Shown one piece after another: positions 30,200 through 39,465 of a stretch of 56,373 nucleotides of DNA (within the stretch, counting starts at the first letter, position 1; each line of letters begins with the position of its first letter). The notes beneath the pieces are model-generated. The model was not told where the DNA came from, did not search any database, and was given only the letters and a program-made list of their open reading frames with translations. The DNA comes from Pseudomonas syringae (lineage in GTDB: Bacteria > Pseudomonadota > Gammaproteobacteria > Pseudomonadales > Pseudomonadaceae): assembly GCF_021606685.1 (NCBI RefSeq), contig NZ_WKCB01000033.1:1-56373 (forward strand). Reading direction: 5' to 3'. A program made the translations under genes and the position numbers.

Positions 30200-31660
30200 A
30201 TGATCAAATCTTTGCGCTCCGTAGTCCTTGCCGGTCTTATCCTGCCCCTGGCGTTTTCCGCCACCGCTGCCCCGATCAATAACACCCTGCCACCCAACGT
30301 TGCGCAGGCCCTGCAGAAAGCCAAGCTGCAAAACACCGCGCTGTCCCTGGTGATGCTCCCCCTGAACGGCCCCGGCACCCCCACCGTGTTCAACGCCGAT
30401 GTCTCGGTCAACCCGGCGTCGACCATGAAGCTGGTCACCACCTACGCGGCCCTGGAAATGCTCGGCCCCAACCATCAGTGGAAAACCGAGTTCTACACCG
30501 ACGGCACCCTCAGCGGTGGCGTGTTGCACGGCAACCTGTACCTCAAGGGCGGCGGTGACCCCAAGCTGAACATGGAAAAACTCTGGCTGCTGATGCGCGA
30601 CCTGCGCGCCAATGGCGTGCAGCAGGTGACCGGCGACCTGGTGCTGGACCGCGGTTTCTTCAACCAGCCGCTGTTGCCGGAATTCAATGACGACGGCAAT
30701 GACGAGAACAAACCATTCCTGGTCAAGCCAGACGCCTTGCTGGTCAACCTCAAGGCCCTGCGTTTTGTGACCCGTAACGATTCAGGCCGCGTGCTCGTTT
30801 CGGTCGAGCCGCCGATTGCCAGCATCCGCATCGACAACCAGGTCAAGGCTTCCGCCGCCAAGCAATGCACCGGTGACGTACGCTACAACCCGGTCACGGC
30901 CGCCGATGGCAGCGTGACGGTGACGGTCAGCGGCCAGTTGGCCGATGGCTGCAGTTCGCAGACTTACCTCTCGCTGCTGGACCACGCGACCTACACCGCC
31001 GGCGCCGTCCGGGCGATCTGGAAAGAGCTGGGCGGCACCATCCAGGGCCGGGATATCCAGGCGCCGGTGCCCAAGGATGCCAAGGTGCTGGCCCGCGCGT
31101 TTTCGCCGGACCTGGCAGAGATCATCCGCGACATCAACAAATACAGTAACAACACCATGGCCCAGCAGCTGTTCCTGAGCCTCGGCGCGCAGTTTCGCAA
31201 CGACGCCGACGGCGACGACGCCAAGGCCGCCCAGCGCGTAGTGCGCCAGTGGCTGGCGAAAAAGGGCATCACCGCACCGCACCTGGTGATGGAGAACGGT
31301 TCTGGCCTGTCCCGCGCCGAACGGGTCAGCGCGCGCGAGATGGCCGCCATGCTGCAAGCCGCCTGGAAAAGCCCCTACGCGGCGGAATACATCAGCTCGA
31401 TGCCGATTGCCGGCACCGACGGCACCATGCGCAAACGCCTCAAGACCACCGCCATGCGCGGCGAAGCCCACGTCAAGACCGGGACCTTGAACACCGTGCG
31501 CGCCATCGCCGGCTTCAGCCGCGACAACAACGGCAATACCTGGGCGGTGGTCGCGATCCTTAACGATCCCAAGCCATGGGGTGCCTCGTCGGTGCTGGAC
31601 CAGGTGCTGCTGGACCTGTATCGCCAGCCAAAAGCAGTAGCTGCGGCGCCAGTGCTCTAA
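30200..31660 (+). CDS. dacB: DacB, D-alanyl-D-alanine carboxypeptidase/endopeptidase (PBP4)
   Basis: Periplasmic low-molecular-weight penicillin-binding protein that trims or cleaves peptidoglycan cross-links. The 486-residue product has a signal peptide (about 1-24, IKSLRSVVLAGLILPLAFSA), the catalytic SxxK as ASTMK near 75, SNN in YSNNTMAQQ near 325, and KTG in VKTGTLN near 438. The ATG at 30200 was preferred over one 22 codons upstream because it begins the signal peptide directly. It is convergent with the cyclase gene, 10 bp between stops. Confidence 0.94.
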   Translation: MIKSLRSVVLAGLILPLAFSATAAPINNTLPPNVAQALQKAKLQNTALSLVMLPLNGPGTPTVFNADVSVNPASTMKLVTTYAALEMLGPNHQWKTEFYTDGTLSGGVLHGNLYLKGGGDPKLNMEKLWLLMRDLRANGVQQVTGDLVLDRGFFNQPLLPEFNDDGNDENKPFLVKPDALLVNLKALRFVTRNDSGRVLVSVEPPIASIRIDNQVKASAAKQCTGDVRYNPVTAADGSVTVTVSGQLADGCSSQTYLSLLDHATYTAGAVRAIWKELGGTIQGRDIQAPVPKDAKVLARAFSPDLAEIIRDINKYSNNTMAQQLFLSLGAQFRNDADGDDAKAAQRVVRQWLAKKGITAPHLVMENGSGLSRAERVSAREMAAMLQAAWKSPYAAEYISSMPIAGTDGTMRKRLKTTAMRGEAHVKTGTLNTVRAIAGFSRDNNGNTWAVVAILNDPKPWGASSVLDQVLLDLYRQPKAVAAAPVL

Positions 31661-31670
31661 AGGTGGGTCA

Positions 31671-34070
31671 TCAGACCCGTATCCGCTGCGCCTCCACCCG
31701 GTCCCTGCCCGCCTGCTTGGCTACGTACACCGCCGAGTCGGCGCGCAGCAGCAGCGCGTCGATGCCTTCATTCACCCGCCAGCTGGCTACACCAAAGCTG
31801 GCGGTGACGATCCCCACCGGCACCATCGGCTCAGTGCGCAGCGACTGCCACAACTCCATCGCGAGGCGATAGGCCTGTTCGTCATCGGTGTTGGGGCACA
31901 AGACCATGAACTCCTCGCCGCCGAGGCGGCAGAACACATCGGTACGGCGCAGGCGCTGGCTGATGCGCTTGCACAGTTCCTGCAGTACGCCGTCGCCGAC
32001 CGCATGCCCATGCTGGTCGTTGATACGCTTGAAGTGATCGATATCGAGCATGATCACCGACAACGCCCCCGAGGTGCGGTTGAGCCTCACCATCTCGGCC
32101 TTGAGGCGGTCCTGGAAATAGCGACGGTTGTGAATGCCGGTCAAGGAGTCGGTAATGGACAACGCCCGCAGTTCCTCTTCCACCCGTTTTAGATCGGAAA
32201 TATCCGACACGTAGCCATGCCACAGCGTACCGCCGCCGGGTAACTCTTCCGGCGTGGCCTCGCCGCGGATCCAGCGCAGGCCGCGTTGCGGCAACAGCAC
32301 CCGATACTCTTCGCGCCAATGGCTCAACTGCAATGCCGACAAACGAATCGAGGCGCGCACCCGCTCCACATCCAGCGGGTGGATGCGCTCGAAGACCTTC
32401 GCCGCATCCTGCTGCAACACGCTTAGCTCGATCTCATAGATGTCACGCATGCCGTCGCTGGCGTAGATAAAGTGCCAGTTATCCTGGGGCGCCCGAGTGA
32501 ACTGGAAGATCCCGCCAGGCACATGGGCGCTGAGCTTCTTGAGCAGGCGGTCACGCGCAGCGAGGGCCTCGTAGGCACGCTTTTGCTCGGTGACATCCAG
32601 GTAAATGGCCAGGTGCCCGATCCACAAGCCATGATCGTCGAGCAAAACGGTGGCCAGCATGTTCACGGTCAACTGGCTGCGGTCGTGGCGGATCAGGCTC
32701 CACTCACGGGCTTCGTGCAGGTTGTCGGGGCTTTCCACCAGCATCGCCTGGCTCGCCGGGATGCGCTTGCCCAAGGCCACACTCAGGCTCGCGGCACGCG
32801 CTTCCAGCTCCGAGGGCACGTGCAGGCTTTCGAGCGTCAACTTGCCCACCACGTGCTCGGCCGTGAACCCAAGCATCTTCTCGGCCCCGGCGTTGAAGGT
32901 GTTGATGACCCCGCGCAGGTCAGTGGCAATGATCGCAACATGGGTCGCGGCGTTCAGCACGCTACGTAATTGGCCGTGGGCGCCGCGCAGTTCCAGCTCG
33001 CGCTGGCGCAATTGCACGGTACGTTGCTCCACCAGCTTCAACGCGCGCTGGCGCTGGCTCACCAACACATAGAGCAAGGCACTGAGCAACACGCTGAGCA
33101 ACCCGCCCATGGTCAGGATCGTGGCCAGCGAAGAGTGGTTGGACTGGTCGAACACTTGGCTGGGGCGCAGGCTCAGGGCGTACACATGGTCGCCCAAGGT
33201 CAAGCGCCGCGCGCTACTGAGGTCACTGTCGCTCACGGCATTGTTAGACTCGAACAGCACACGCTGTTGCAGGTCGGAGGTGTCAACGATCTGCATCACC
33301 AGGTTGTCCCGGTCCGGCTTGGGCAACCCATCGGCCACCAACTGGCGCATGCTGATCACCGCCATCACGTAGCCGTAGGGCTCATGCGGAGATTGCCCGG
33401 AAGTGGGCACACTGCTCACCGGCGCGACCAATAGCACGCCGGTCGCGTAAGCCGGCTCTACGCCCACCAGTTGCATGGGCTGCGACACCGCCAGTTGGCC
33501 GCTGGTTTGCGCGCGTTCAAGGGCCGAGCGCCGCAAGGGCTGAGCCAGCAGATCAAAACCCATCGGTGCGCCCAGCAGGCTCTGGGTCTGGCTGTAGAGC
33601 ACCGGCACGTACTCCTCACGCTCGGGTGCAGGGGCCAGCTCACCGGCCGAGTTCAATTCACGGATCACAAAGGGTTTACCGCGCTGGGCGGACACCTCCT
33701 GCTCAAATTGACGGCGTTGCTCGTGAAACACCCGGGGCGCCCAGGAGTAGGCGCGGGCGCGCAGCAACAAGGGCTGGGCAAAACCGTCGAATTCTTCGCG
33801 GGACACATCGTCGGAGTTGACGAAGAAACGCCGCAGGCTGTTGAGACGCTGCTCCTGGTCTTCGAAACGCTCCTGCAAACGCGTGTAACGCTCGTTGACC
33901 AGCAGCTGAAAGCGCTGACGCACCTGTTGCTGATAGAGGTCGGAAGCCGCCCAGGCGACGATGATCGTCAGGGCGCACCCCGCCAGGAACACTACCAATG
34001 CAACTAGCCAAGCCGACGCCTGCTCACTGATAAAGCCTAGGATTTTCGGGCGGACGGCTTGCAACGGCAT
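31671..34070 (-). CDS. CHASE-PAS-PAS-GGDEF diguanylate cyclase
   Basis: Membrane sensor of 799 residues making cyclic di-GMP. A first membrane helix at about 15-35 is followed by a periplasmic CHASE sensor domain (about 70-290), a second helix (about 300-320), two PAS domains (about 360-480 and 500-625, the second with a PAC-like tail) and a C-terminal GGDEF domain. The active site is GGEEF at 717-721, and the inhibitory site RRTD (RxxD) lies five residues before it, so catalytic activity with product inhibition is expected. No EAL domain is present. The ATG at 34070 was chosen over an upstream GTG. The signal is unknown. Confidence 0.93.
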   Translation of the reverse strand: MPLQAVRPKILGFISEQASAWLVALVVFLAGCALTIIVAWAASDLYQQQVRQRFQLLVNERYTRLQERFEDQEQRLNSLRRFFVNSDDVSREEFDGFAQPLLLRARAYSWAPRVFHEQRRQFEQEVSAQRGKPFVIRELNSAGELAPAPEREEYVPVLYSQTQSLLGAPMGFDLLAQPLRRSALERAQTSGQLAVSQPMQLVGVEPAYATGVLLVAPVSSVPTSGQSPHEPYGYVMAVISMRQLVADGLPKPDRDNLVMQIVDTSDLQQRVLFESNNAVSDSDLSSARRLTLGDHVYALSLRPSQVFDQSNHSSLATILTMGGLLSVLLSALLYVLVSQRQRALKLVEQRTVQLRQRELELRGAHGQLRSVLNAATHVAIIATDLRGVINTFNAGAEKMLGFTAEHVVGKLTLESLHVPSELEARAASLSVALGKRIPASQAMLVESPDNLHEAREWSLIRHDRSQLTVNMLATVLLDDHGLWIGHLAIYLDVTEQKRAYEALAARDRLLKKLSAHVPGGIFQFTRAPQDNWHFIYASDGMRDIYEIELSVLQQDAAKVFERIHPLDVERVRASIRLSALQLSHWREEYRVLLPQRGLRWIRGEATPEELPGGGTLWHGYVSDISDLKRVEEELRALSITDSLTGIHNRRYFQDRLKAEMVRLNRTSGALSVIMLDIDHFKRINDQHGHAVGDGVLQELCKRISQRLRRTDVFCRLGGEEFMVLCPNTDDEQAYRLAMELWQSLRTEPMVPVGIVTASFGVASWRVNEGIDALLLRADSAVYVAKQAGRDRVEAQRIRV

Positions 34071-34156
34071 AGGCAACACTCACAACGCCAGTGTGCGGGG
34101 GGTGTCGCTTTGGCTAGGCCATAGTTATAGCGAGCGTCCCACTATTTGACCAGCGT

Positions 34157-34197
34157 AAAAAAGCCGCAAGCCCGGAAAAATCCTGGCTTGCGGCTTT
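34157..34197 (-). terminator. Intrinsic terminator after rlmKL
   Basis: The arms AAAGCCGCAAGCC (34160-34172) and GGCTTGCGGCTTT (34185-34197) form a 13-bp stem. On the minus strand the stem ends in TTTTTT. It lies 12 bp after the rlmKL stop. Confidence 0.93.
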
Positions 34198-34209
34198 GGG
34201 TTACGGCGA

Positions 34210-36474
34210 TCAGCGAGCGGTGATTTTCCAGGCCCGATGAATCTTCGCGTTGCGCGCAAAGTCCGGGTCGATGGTCTTGTCGCTGATTTCCTCGACCGCA
34301 TAGCGTTCGCTGAGGTTGTCCTCCAGCGCGAACTTGCGGAAGTTGTTCGAGAAGTACAACACGCCACCCGGTGCCAGGCGGGCCATGGCCAGGTCGAGCA
34401 ACTGCACGTGGTCACGCTGTACGTCGAAGATGCCTTCCATGCGCTTGGAGTTGGAGAAGGTCGGCGGGTCGATGAAGATCATGTCGAACTCATCGCGGCT
34501 GGCCTCCAGCCATGCCATCACATCACCCTGCTCCAGGCGGTTCTTGTCAGAAAACCCGTTGAGGGAGAAGTTACGACGCGCCCAGTCCAGGTAGGTTTTG
34601 GACAGGTCGACGCTGGTGGTGCTGCGCGCACCGCCCTTGGCGGCGTGCACACTGGCGGTGGCGGTGTAGCAATACAGGTTGAGGAAACGCTTGCCGGCGG
34701 CCTCCTTCTGGATGCGCAGGCGCATCGGGCGGTGGTCGAGAAACAGGCCGGTGTCCAGGTAGTCGGTGAGGTTGACCAGCAGCTTCACGCCGCCTTCGCT
34801 GACCTCGGTGAACTTGCCCTGGGCGCTCTGGCGCTCGTACTGCTTGGTGCCGCTCTGGCGCTCGCGACGCTTGACCACCACGCGGCTCTTGTCGATGTTC
34901 AACGCCTGGGGAATGGCCGCCAGGGCATCGAACATGCGCGCCGAGGCTTTCTCCGGGTCGATGGACTTGGGCGCGGCGTATTCCTGCACGTGGACCCAGT
35001 CGTGGTACAGGTCGATGGCCATGGAGTATTCCGGCATGTCGGCGTCGTACACGCGGTAGCAATCCACACCTTCGCGCTTGGCCCACTTGCCCAGCAGCTT
35101 GAGGTTCTTTTGCAGGCGGTTGGCGAACATCTGCCCACCTTCGCTCAGGCGCGCCTGTTCGACCACCGGGGCCGGTGCGGGCTTGATCGGGTTACCGTTC
35201 TTGTTGTACTGGCGCTCTTGCGGCTCGGCCGGGGCCTGATCGTAAGCGGCTTGCTCACGTTCGGCCTGGCGCTGCTCCGGGGTGCGACGCTCACCAGTGA
35301 CGAACTGATCCGGGTTGACCTTGATCAGCAGCAACTTGCACGACAACGCGCCGTTCCAGAACGAATACTGTTTGTGGCTGCGGATACCCATGCGCTTGCC
35401 CAGGTCCGGCGCGCCGGTGAACACCGCCGCTTCCCAGCCCATGCATGCCTGGCGCAGACGCTCGCCGAGGTTCTGGTAGAGGTACAACAGGCTCGCTTCG
35501 TCACCGAGGCGTTCGCCGTAAGGTGGGTTGCAGATCACCAGGCCTTTCTGGTTCTGGTCCGGGCGCGGCTCGAAGGTACCGACTTCGCCCTGGTACACCT
35601 TGATCCAGTGGCTCAGGCCGGCGCGCTCGATGTTGTTGCGCGCGGGCTGAATCAGGCGTGGGTCGGCTTCATAGCCACGTACCCACAGGGGCGGCTTGTT
35701 CATGCCGATGGCGGCACGTTCACTGGCTTCTGTGTGCAGTTTCTTCCACAGCGCCGGGACGTGACCGAGCCAGGTGGTGAAACCCCACAGCTCGCGATTC
35801 AGGTTGGGGGCCATGTCGGCAGCGATCATCGCGCCTTCCACCAGGAAGGTGCCGACGCCGCACATCGGGTCAGCCAGCGCGCCACCTTCGGCCGCAATGC
35901 GCGGCCAGCCGGCGCGGATCAGGATCGCCGCCGCGAGGTTTTCCTTCAACGGTGCAGCGCCCTGCTGCAGGCGATAACCGCGCTGGTGCAGGCTGTGGCC
36001 GGACAGGTCGAGGGACAGGATGGCTTCGCCACGGTCCAGGCGCAGGTGGATGCGCAGGTCCGGGTTGATCTTATCGATGGACGGGCGTTCGCCGGTCGGC
36101 GTGCGCAGCTTGTCGACGATCGCATCCTTGACCTTCAGCGCGCCGAAGTGGGTGTTGTCGATGCCAGAGCCGTGGCCGCTGAACTCCACCGCCAGGGTGC
36201 CGTCCGGCACCATGTGGTCGGCCCATTCGATATCCAGTACGCCGTGGTAGAGGTCTTCGGCGTCCTTCATCGGAAAGCGCTTGAGCACCAGCAACACACG
36301 GTTGGCCAGGCGCGACCAGAGGCACAGACGGTAGGCGGTTTCCATGTCGGCCATGCCGCGCACGGCCGAGGTGTGCTCGCGGGCTTCCTCAAGGCCAAGC
36401 CCGACGGCTTCCTCGATCAGCAGGCCTTCGAGGCCCTTGGGGCAAGTGAGGAAGAGTTCAAAACGGTCCGACAT
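34210..36474 (-). CDS. rlmKL: RlmKL, bifunctional 23S rRNA methyltransferase
   Basis: Fused enzyme of 754 residues methylating two guanines of 23S rRNA (m2G2445 by the RlmL half and m7G2069 by the RlmK half in E. coli numbering). Order: ferredoxin-like and THUMP region (about 1-155), first Rossmann methyltransferase with DPMCGVGTF and NPPYGERL (about 165-400), a charged Gln/Pro-rich linker (about 405-470), second methyltransferase with LNLYCYT and DPPTFSNSKRM (about 480-750). The start at 36474 (MSDRFELFLTCPKG) is the family start. Confidence 0.96.
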   Translation of the reverse strand: MSDRFELFLTCPKGLEGLLIEEAVGLGLEEAREHTSAVRGMADMETAYRLCLWSRLANRVLLVLKRFPMKDAEDLYHGVLDIEWADHMVPDGTLAVEFSGHGSGIDNTHFGALKVKDAIVDKLRTPTGERPSIDKINPDLRIHLRLDRGEAILSLDLSGHSLHQRGYRLQQGAAPLKENLAAAILIRAGWPRIAAEGGALADPMCGVGTFLVEGAMIAADMAPNLNRELWGFTTWLGHVPALWKKLHTEASERAAIGMNKPPLWVRGYEADPRLIQPARNNIERAGLSHWIKVYQGEVGTFEPRPDQNQKGLVICNPPYGERLGDEASLLYLYQNLGERLRQACMGWEAAVFTGAPDLGKRMGIRSHKQYSFWNGALSCKLLLIKVNPDQFVTGERRTPEQRQAEREQAAYDQAPAEPQERQYNKNGNPIKPAPAPVVEQARLSEGGQMFANRLQKNLKLLGKWAKREGVDCYRVYDADMPEYSMAIDLYHDWVHVQEYAAPKSIDPEKASARMFDALAAIPQALNIDKSRVVVKRRERQSGTKQYERQSAQGKFTEVSEGGVKLLVNLTDYLDTGLFLDHRPMRLRIQKEAAGKRFLNLYCYTATASVHAAKGGARSTTSVDLSKTYLDWARRNFSLNGFSDKNRLEQGDVMAWLEASRDEFDMIFIDPPTFSNSKRMEGIFDVQRDHVQLLDLAMARLAPGGVLYFSNNFRKFALEDNLSERYAVEEISDKTIDPDFARNAKIHRAWKITAR

Positions 36475-36834
36475 GGGGCATTCCAGGCTTTTCAGCAATA
36501 AATGAACGGGCGACGCATCGCCGGTTCGGTTTTCAATCAAGCACTTTTCTTGAAGAGTGCCCGCGTGGCACGAATGTGCCGTCCCACCCCGCCTGCCGGG
36601 CCCTTGGGCCTGAATCAACGGGGCAGCGAGAAGTTTTCAGTAACAAGGAGAAATATTCCGACCCTTCGTCGAATAGTAACCGACTGCAGCGGACGAGCAT
36701 TCTCACTAAAGGATTAAACCCATCCTCTTTGCAGGGTGCATCATAGCTGGCTTTGCCCAATAAAAGGGGCGAAAAGCCATCCCAGCTTATGGCTATAGCA
36801 TCGTTATCGTTACGTGCTTATGACAAAACGATCA

Positions 36835-36863
36835 TTGAATCCATGTGACCTATTGGTTAGAAC
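36835..36863 (+). promoter_or_regulatory. Candidate sigma-70-type promoter of rmf
   Basis: TTGAAT (36835-36840), a 17-bp spacer and TAGAAC (36858-36863) give a start near 36870, directly before the first leader hairpin. Each hexamer matches four of six consensus positions. Confidence 0.5.
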
Positions 36864-36875
36864 TCAACACAGGTT

Positions 36876-36964
36876 GGCGCCGTAACGACGCCGACACTTG
36901 GCTCGCCACGCCGGCAGCGAGCCCACCAACGGCAGAAAAACTCTGCCCGGCCTCAGACGAGGCC
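36876..36964 (+). promoter_or_regulatory. Four consecutive hairpins in the rmf 5' leader
   Basis: Perfect or near-perfect stem-loops follow one another: 36876-36892 (GGCG/CGCC with inner CG/CG), 36900-36923 (GGCTCGC/GCGAGCC), 36931-36947 (GGCAGA/TCTGCC) and 36949-36964 (GGCCTC/GAGGCC). They end 40 nt before the rmf ATG. None has a T-tract, so they are not terminators; they would stabilise the mRNA or offer binding sites. Confidence 0.6.
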
Positions 36965-37004
36965 GAAGGATATCAAGACAGTCAACAAGTGAGGGAAACA
37001 CCCT

Positions 37005-37220
37005 ATGAGAAGACTTAAGCGTGATCCGTTGGAAAGAGCATTTTTACGCGGATATCAATATGGCGTTCATGGCAAATCCCGTGAGCTTTGCCCATTTACT
37101 CTACCGTCGGTGCGCCAAGCCTGGATCAACGGCTGGCGAGAAGGACGCGGCGACAACTGGGACGGTATGACTGGCACTGCGGGAATCCACAGACTCAACG
37201 AACTTCACGCCGTCGGCTAA
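37005..37220 (+). CDS. rmf: Rmf, ribosome modulation factor
   Basis: Basic protein of 71 residues that pairs 70S ribosomes into inactive 100S dimers in stationary phase. The sequence MRRLKRDPLERAFLRGYQYG followed by PSVRQAWINGWREGR and GIHRLNEL is the classic Rmf pattern. GTGAGGGAAA precedes the ATG. It stands alone after a long structured leader and ends at a strong terminator. Confidence 0.96.
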   Translation: MRRLKRDPLERAFLRGYQYGVHGKSRELCPFTLPSVRQAWINGWREGRGDNWDGMTGTAGIHRLNELHAVG

Positions 37221-37305
37221 TCAAGGGCATTTAATTCCGACACCACCACGAATATGTAACGACTTAACCACGCACGCCCTATCCAGGCGGCGGGCTTCGG
37301 CCCAG

Positions 37306-37331
37306 GGGCTCCTTTTAAGGAGCCCTTTTTA
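37306..37331 (+). terminator. Intrinsic terminator after rmf
   Basis: GGGCTCC, TTTTAA, GGAGCCC, TTTTTAT: a 7-bp perfect stem followed by a T-tract, 86 bp after the rmf stop and just before the convergent pyrD stop. Confidence 0.92.
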
Positions 37332-37342
37332 TTGGCGGTGGA

Positions 37343-38371
37343 TCAGGCCTTCCTGGGCAATGCAGCGATTGCATCCACCGATTGGCGAATCAGCGCCGGG
37401 CCCTTGTAGATAAAGCCGGAGTACAGCTGCACCAGGCTCGCACCTGCGGCGATCTTCTCGGCCGCATGCTTGCCTTCAGTGATACCGCCCACTGCGATGA
37501 TCGGCAAACGCCCTGCCAGTTCCGCGGCCAGTACCTTGACGATATGGGTGCTCTTGTCGCGCACCGGGGCACCCGACAGCCCGCCCGCCTCATCACCATG
37601 AGCCAGGCCTTCAACGCCGACACGGCTGAGGGTGGTGTTGGTCGCGATCACCGCGTCCATGCCCGAGTCCACCAGAGCCTGAGCCACCAACACGGTTTCT
37701 TCGTCACTCATGTCCGGGGCAATCTTGATCGCCAACGGCACGCGCTTGCCATGGCGCAGGGCGAGGTCTTCCTGGCGCTGGCGCAGGGCTTCGAGCAATT
37801 GTTTGAGCGAGTCACCAAATTGCAGACTGCGCAGCCCCGGCGTGTTGGGCGAGCTGACGTTGACGGTGACGTAGCTGGCGTGCGCGTAGACCTTGTCCAG
37901 GCAGATCAGGTAGTCGTCAACGGCACGCTCCACCGGGGTATCGAAATTCTTGCCGATGTTGATACCCAGGATGCCCTTGTACTTCGCCGCTTGAACCCGC
38001 GACAGCAAGTGATCAACGCCCAGGTTGTTGAAACCCATGCGGTTGATGATCGCCTCGGCTTCCGGCAGGCGGAAGATGCGCGGCTTGGGGTTACCCGGCT
38101 GCGGCCGCGGGGTCACGGTGCCGATTTCGACAAAACCGAAACCCAACTGCGCGAAGCCATCGATAGCCGCACCGTTCTTGTCCAGGCCAGCGGCCAGACC
38201 GACCGGGTTGGGGAAGTCCAGCCCCATCACCGATACCGGCATTTTCGCCGGAGCCTTGCATACCAGGCCATTGAGCCCCAGGCGTCCACCGGCACCGATC
38301 AGGTCCAGGGACAGATCGTGGGAGGTTTCCGGGGAGAGTTTGAACAACAGCTGGCGGGCCAGGGTATACAT
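37343..38371 (-). CDS. pyrD: PyrD, dihydroorotate dehydrogenase (quinone)
   Basis: Class 2, membrane-associated flavoenzyme of pyrimidine synthesis, oxidising dihydroorotate with quinone as acceptor. The 342-residue product starts [20 protein letters not shown], the amphipathic quinone-tunnel helices of class 2, followed by the FMN barrel with [24 protein letters not shown] (catalytic Ser in this loop), IKIAPD and the phosphate-binding [16 protein letters not shown] motifs. The start at 38371 is the family start; upstream in-frame codons lack conservation. Confidence 0.96.
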   Translation of the reverse strand: MYTLARQLLFKLSPETSHDLSLDLIGAGGRLGLNGLVCKAPAKMPVSVMGLDFPNPVGLAAGLDKNGAAIDGFAQLGFGFVEIGTVTPRPQPGNPKPRIFRLPEAEAIINRMGFNNLGVDHLLSRVQAAKYKGILGINIGKNFDTPVERAVDDYLICLDKVYAHASYVTVNVSSPNTPGLRSLQFGDSLKQLLEALRQRQEDLALRHGKRVPLAIKIAPDMSDEETVLVAQALVDSGMDAVIATNTTLSRVGVEGLAHGDEAGGLSGAPVRDKSTHIVKVLAAELAGRLPIIAVGGITEGKHAAEKIAAGASLVQLYSGFIYKGPALIRQSVDAIAALPRKA

Positions 38372-38457
38372 GGGCGGGCTAGACTCGGATGGCGGCGAAA
38401 GGTGGCGCCGATTATAGCCGGGCTGACGGCGCGCGCGCGAGGCGTGCTGTTGAAACC

Positions 38458-38919
38458 TCAATGACGCTGCATGACCAGGGCCTCATAACGCGTCCAGATT
38501 TTTTCTGCGTAGCGCATACGCAACGCCTCCAGCTGCGGCCCGGACCCTACCCCCACATTGTAGGAACCCACCGCCGTCCAGTTGTAGCCAAAGCGCCGGA
38601 TGAACTCCGCAAGGATCGACGCCCCCACCTCCACCGACAGGCAAGGCTCACTCAACAGACGATCCTCGGTAATGCCCTGCTTGAGCAAGCGGGGTAAGTG
38701 GATGCTGTTGATTTGCATCAGGCCGATGTCGCGGGTGCCATTACTGTTGGTGGTGTTGATCGCGTCTGCACGATTACCCGACTCCACAGCGGCGATAGCC
38801 TGCAGCAATTCCGGCTCGATGTCGTAGCGGCTGGCGGTTTCTACCCAGCAATCGGCCAGCACCTGATTGGCGCTTATCAGCAGGCTGAACAGCAGCGCCC
38901 GACTCCAGAACCTAGCCAT
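38458..38919 (-). CDS. iagB: IagB-like lytic transglycosylase (SPI-1 type III secretion)
   Basis: Periplasmic lytic transglycosylase of 153 residues that opens peptidoglycan for type III secretion assembly. The signal peptide is about 1-22 (ending LADCW), the catalytic Glu46 is in VESGN, and [13 protein letters not shown] (67-79) and GSYNVG (118-123) are the conserved family motifs. The mature part tracks Salmonella IagB along its length ([44 protein letters not shown]). The ATG at 38919 overlaps the stop of the hilA-like gene (ATGGCTAG) and has AGGG upstream, so the pair is coupled as hilA-iagB is in Salmonella. The gene looks intact. Confidence 0.88.
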   Translation of the reverse strand: MARFWSRALLFSLLISANQVLADCWVETASRYDIEPELLQAIAAVESGNRADAINTTNSNGTRDIGLMQINSIHLPRLLKQGITEDRLLSEPCLSVEVGASILAEFIRRFGYNWTAVGSYNVGVGSGPQLEALRMRYAEKIWTRYEALVMQRH

Positions 38920-39310
38920 TTTTTCCCTGCTCATGGCTGACCTGACCGCAGACCGAACACACATGCTCCACCGATGGCTGCCCATCGGCGCTCACCGGGC
39001 ATGTAAACCGATAGCCACGGCCGTAGATCGTCTTGATAAACCCTTTGTCCGCGCCCAGGAATTTGCGTAGCGAGTAAATGCAGCGTGTCAGCGACTCCTC
39101 GGCCACCTCCCCCTGGGGCCACGCCAACTCGAGCAAACTATCCTTGGTCATCAACGTGCCGCCGGAACCCAACAGCAAACGCAGCACGTGCCACTCTTTG
39201 GGCGGCAGTTGAACATCCGACCCCTCGCCGGTCAGGCGACCATCGACATGCAGGGTCCAGCGCGCAAAAACCAGAGCATGCGTCGTCAATTCATTACTCA
39301 CGACGACCAT
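38912..39310 (-). CDS. HilA-like winged-helix regulator, DNA-binding domain only
   Basis: Transcription regulator of 132 residues consisting of an OmpR/ToxR-type winged helix (about 13-104). The stretch PPKEWHVLRLLL, then EESLTRCIYSLRK and TIYGRGYRF closely follows the N-terminus of Salmonella HilA (EESLTRCIY is identical). HilA is about 550 residues with a large C-terminal TPR part that is absent here; the frame ends in a short tail with CSVCG. The ATG at 39310 follows GAGG. It overlaps iagB downstream. It is either a truncated activator or a stand-alone DNA-binding domain. Confidence 0.82.
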   Translation of the reverse strand: MVVVSNELTTHALVFARWTLHVDGRLTGEGSDVQLPPKEWHVLRLLLGSGGTLMTKDSLLELAWPQGEVAEESLTRCIYSLRKFLGADKGFIKTIYGRGYRFTCPVSADGQPSVEHVCSVCGQVSHEQGKNG

Positions 39311-39431
39311 ACATACCTCGGTGCTCGACGACTGACATTGAAGTCCCTATTTCCAGTAACGGCCTATGTGCCCATCTCACCACTATAAAAAGCAGCCTTA
39401 CGCCCCACCCTAGGAAAAAGCCTAGAGATCC

Positions 39432-39450
39432 GGCGACTCCAAGAGTCGCC
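39432..39450 (-). terminator. Hairpin after the SpaO-like gene, weak terminator candidate
   Basis: GGCGACTC, CAA, GAGTCGCC form a perfect 8-bp stem 15 bp after the stop of the SpaO-like gene. No T-tract follows directly, although a TTTTT run occurs 16 bp further on inside a weaker CTAGG/CCTAG stem (39410-39425). It could separate the secretin transcript from the hilA-like gene. Confidence 0.4.
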
Positions 39451-39465
39451 ATGTAGGAGGTTTCT

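Larger units (their letters stand above)
36475..37004. other. 530-bp gap between rlmKL and rmf
   Basis: No convincing gene is visible. The gap holds the upstream region of rlmKL, a short hairpin (AGCCAT...ATGGCT, 36775-36794), a sigma-70-like promoter at 36835-36863 and the structured 5' leader of rmf (36870-37004), described separately. The remaining part, about 36500-36770, is less GC-rich and shows nothing I can name. Confidence 0.6.
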
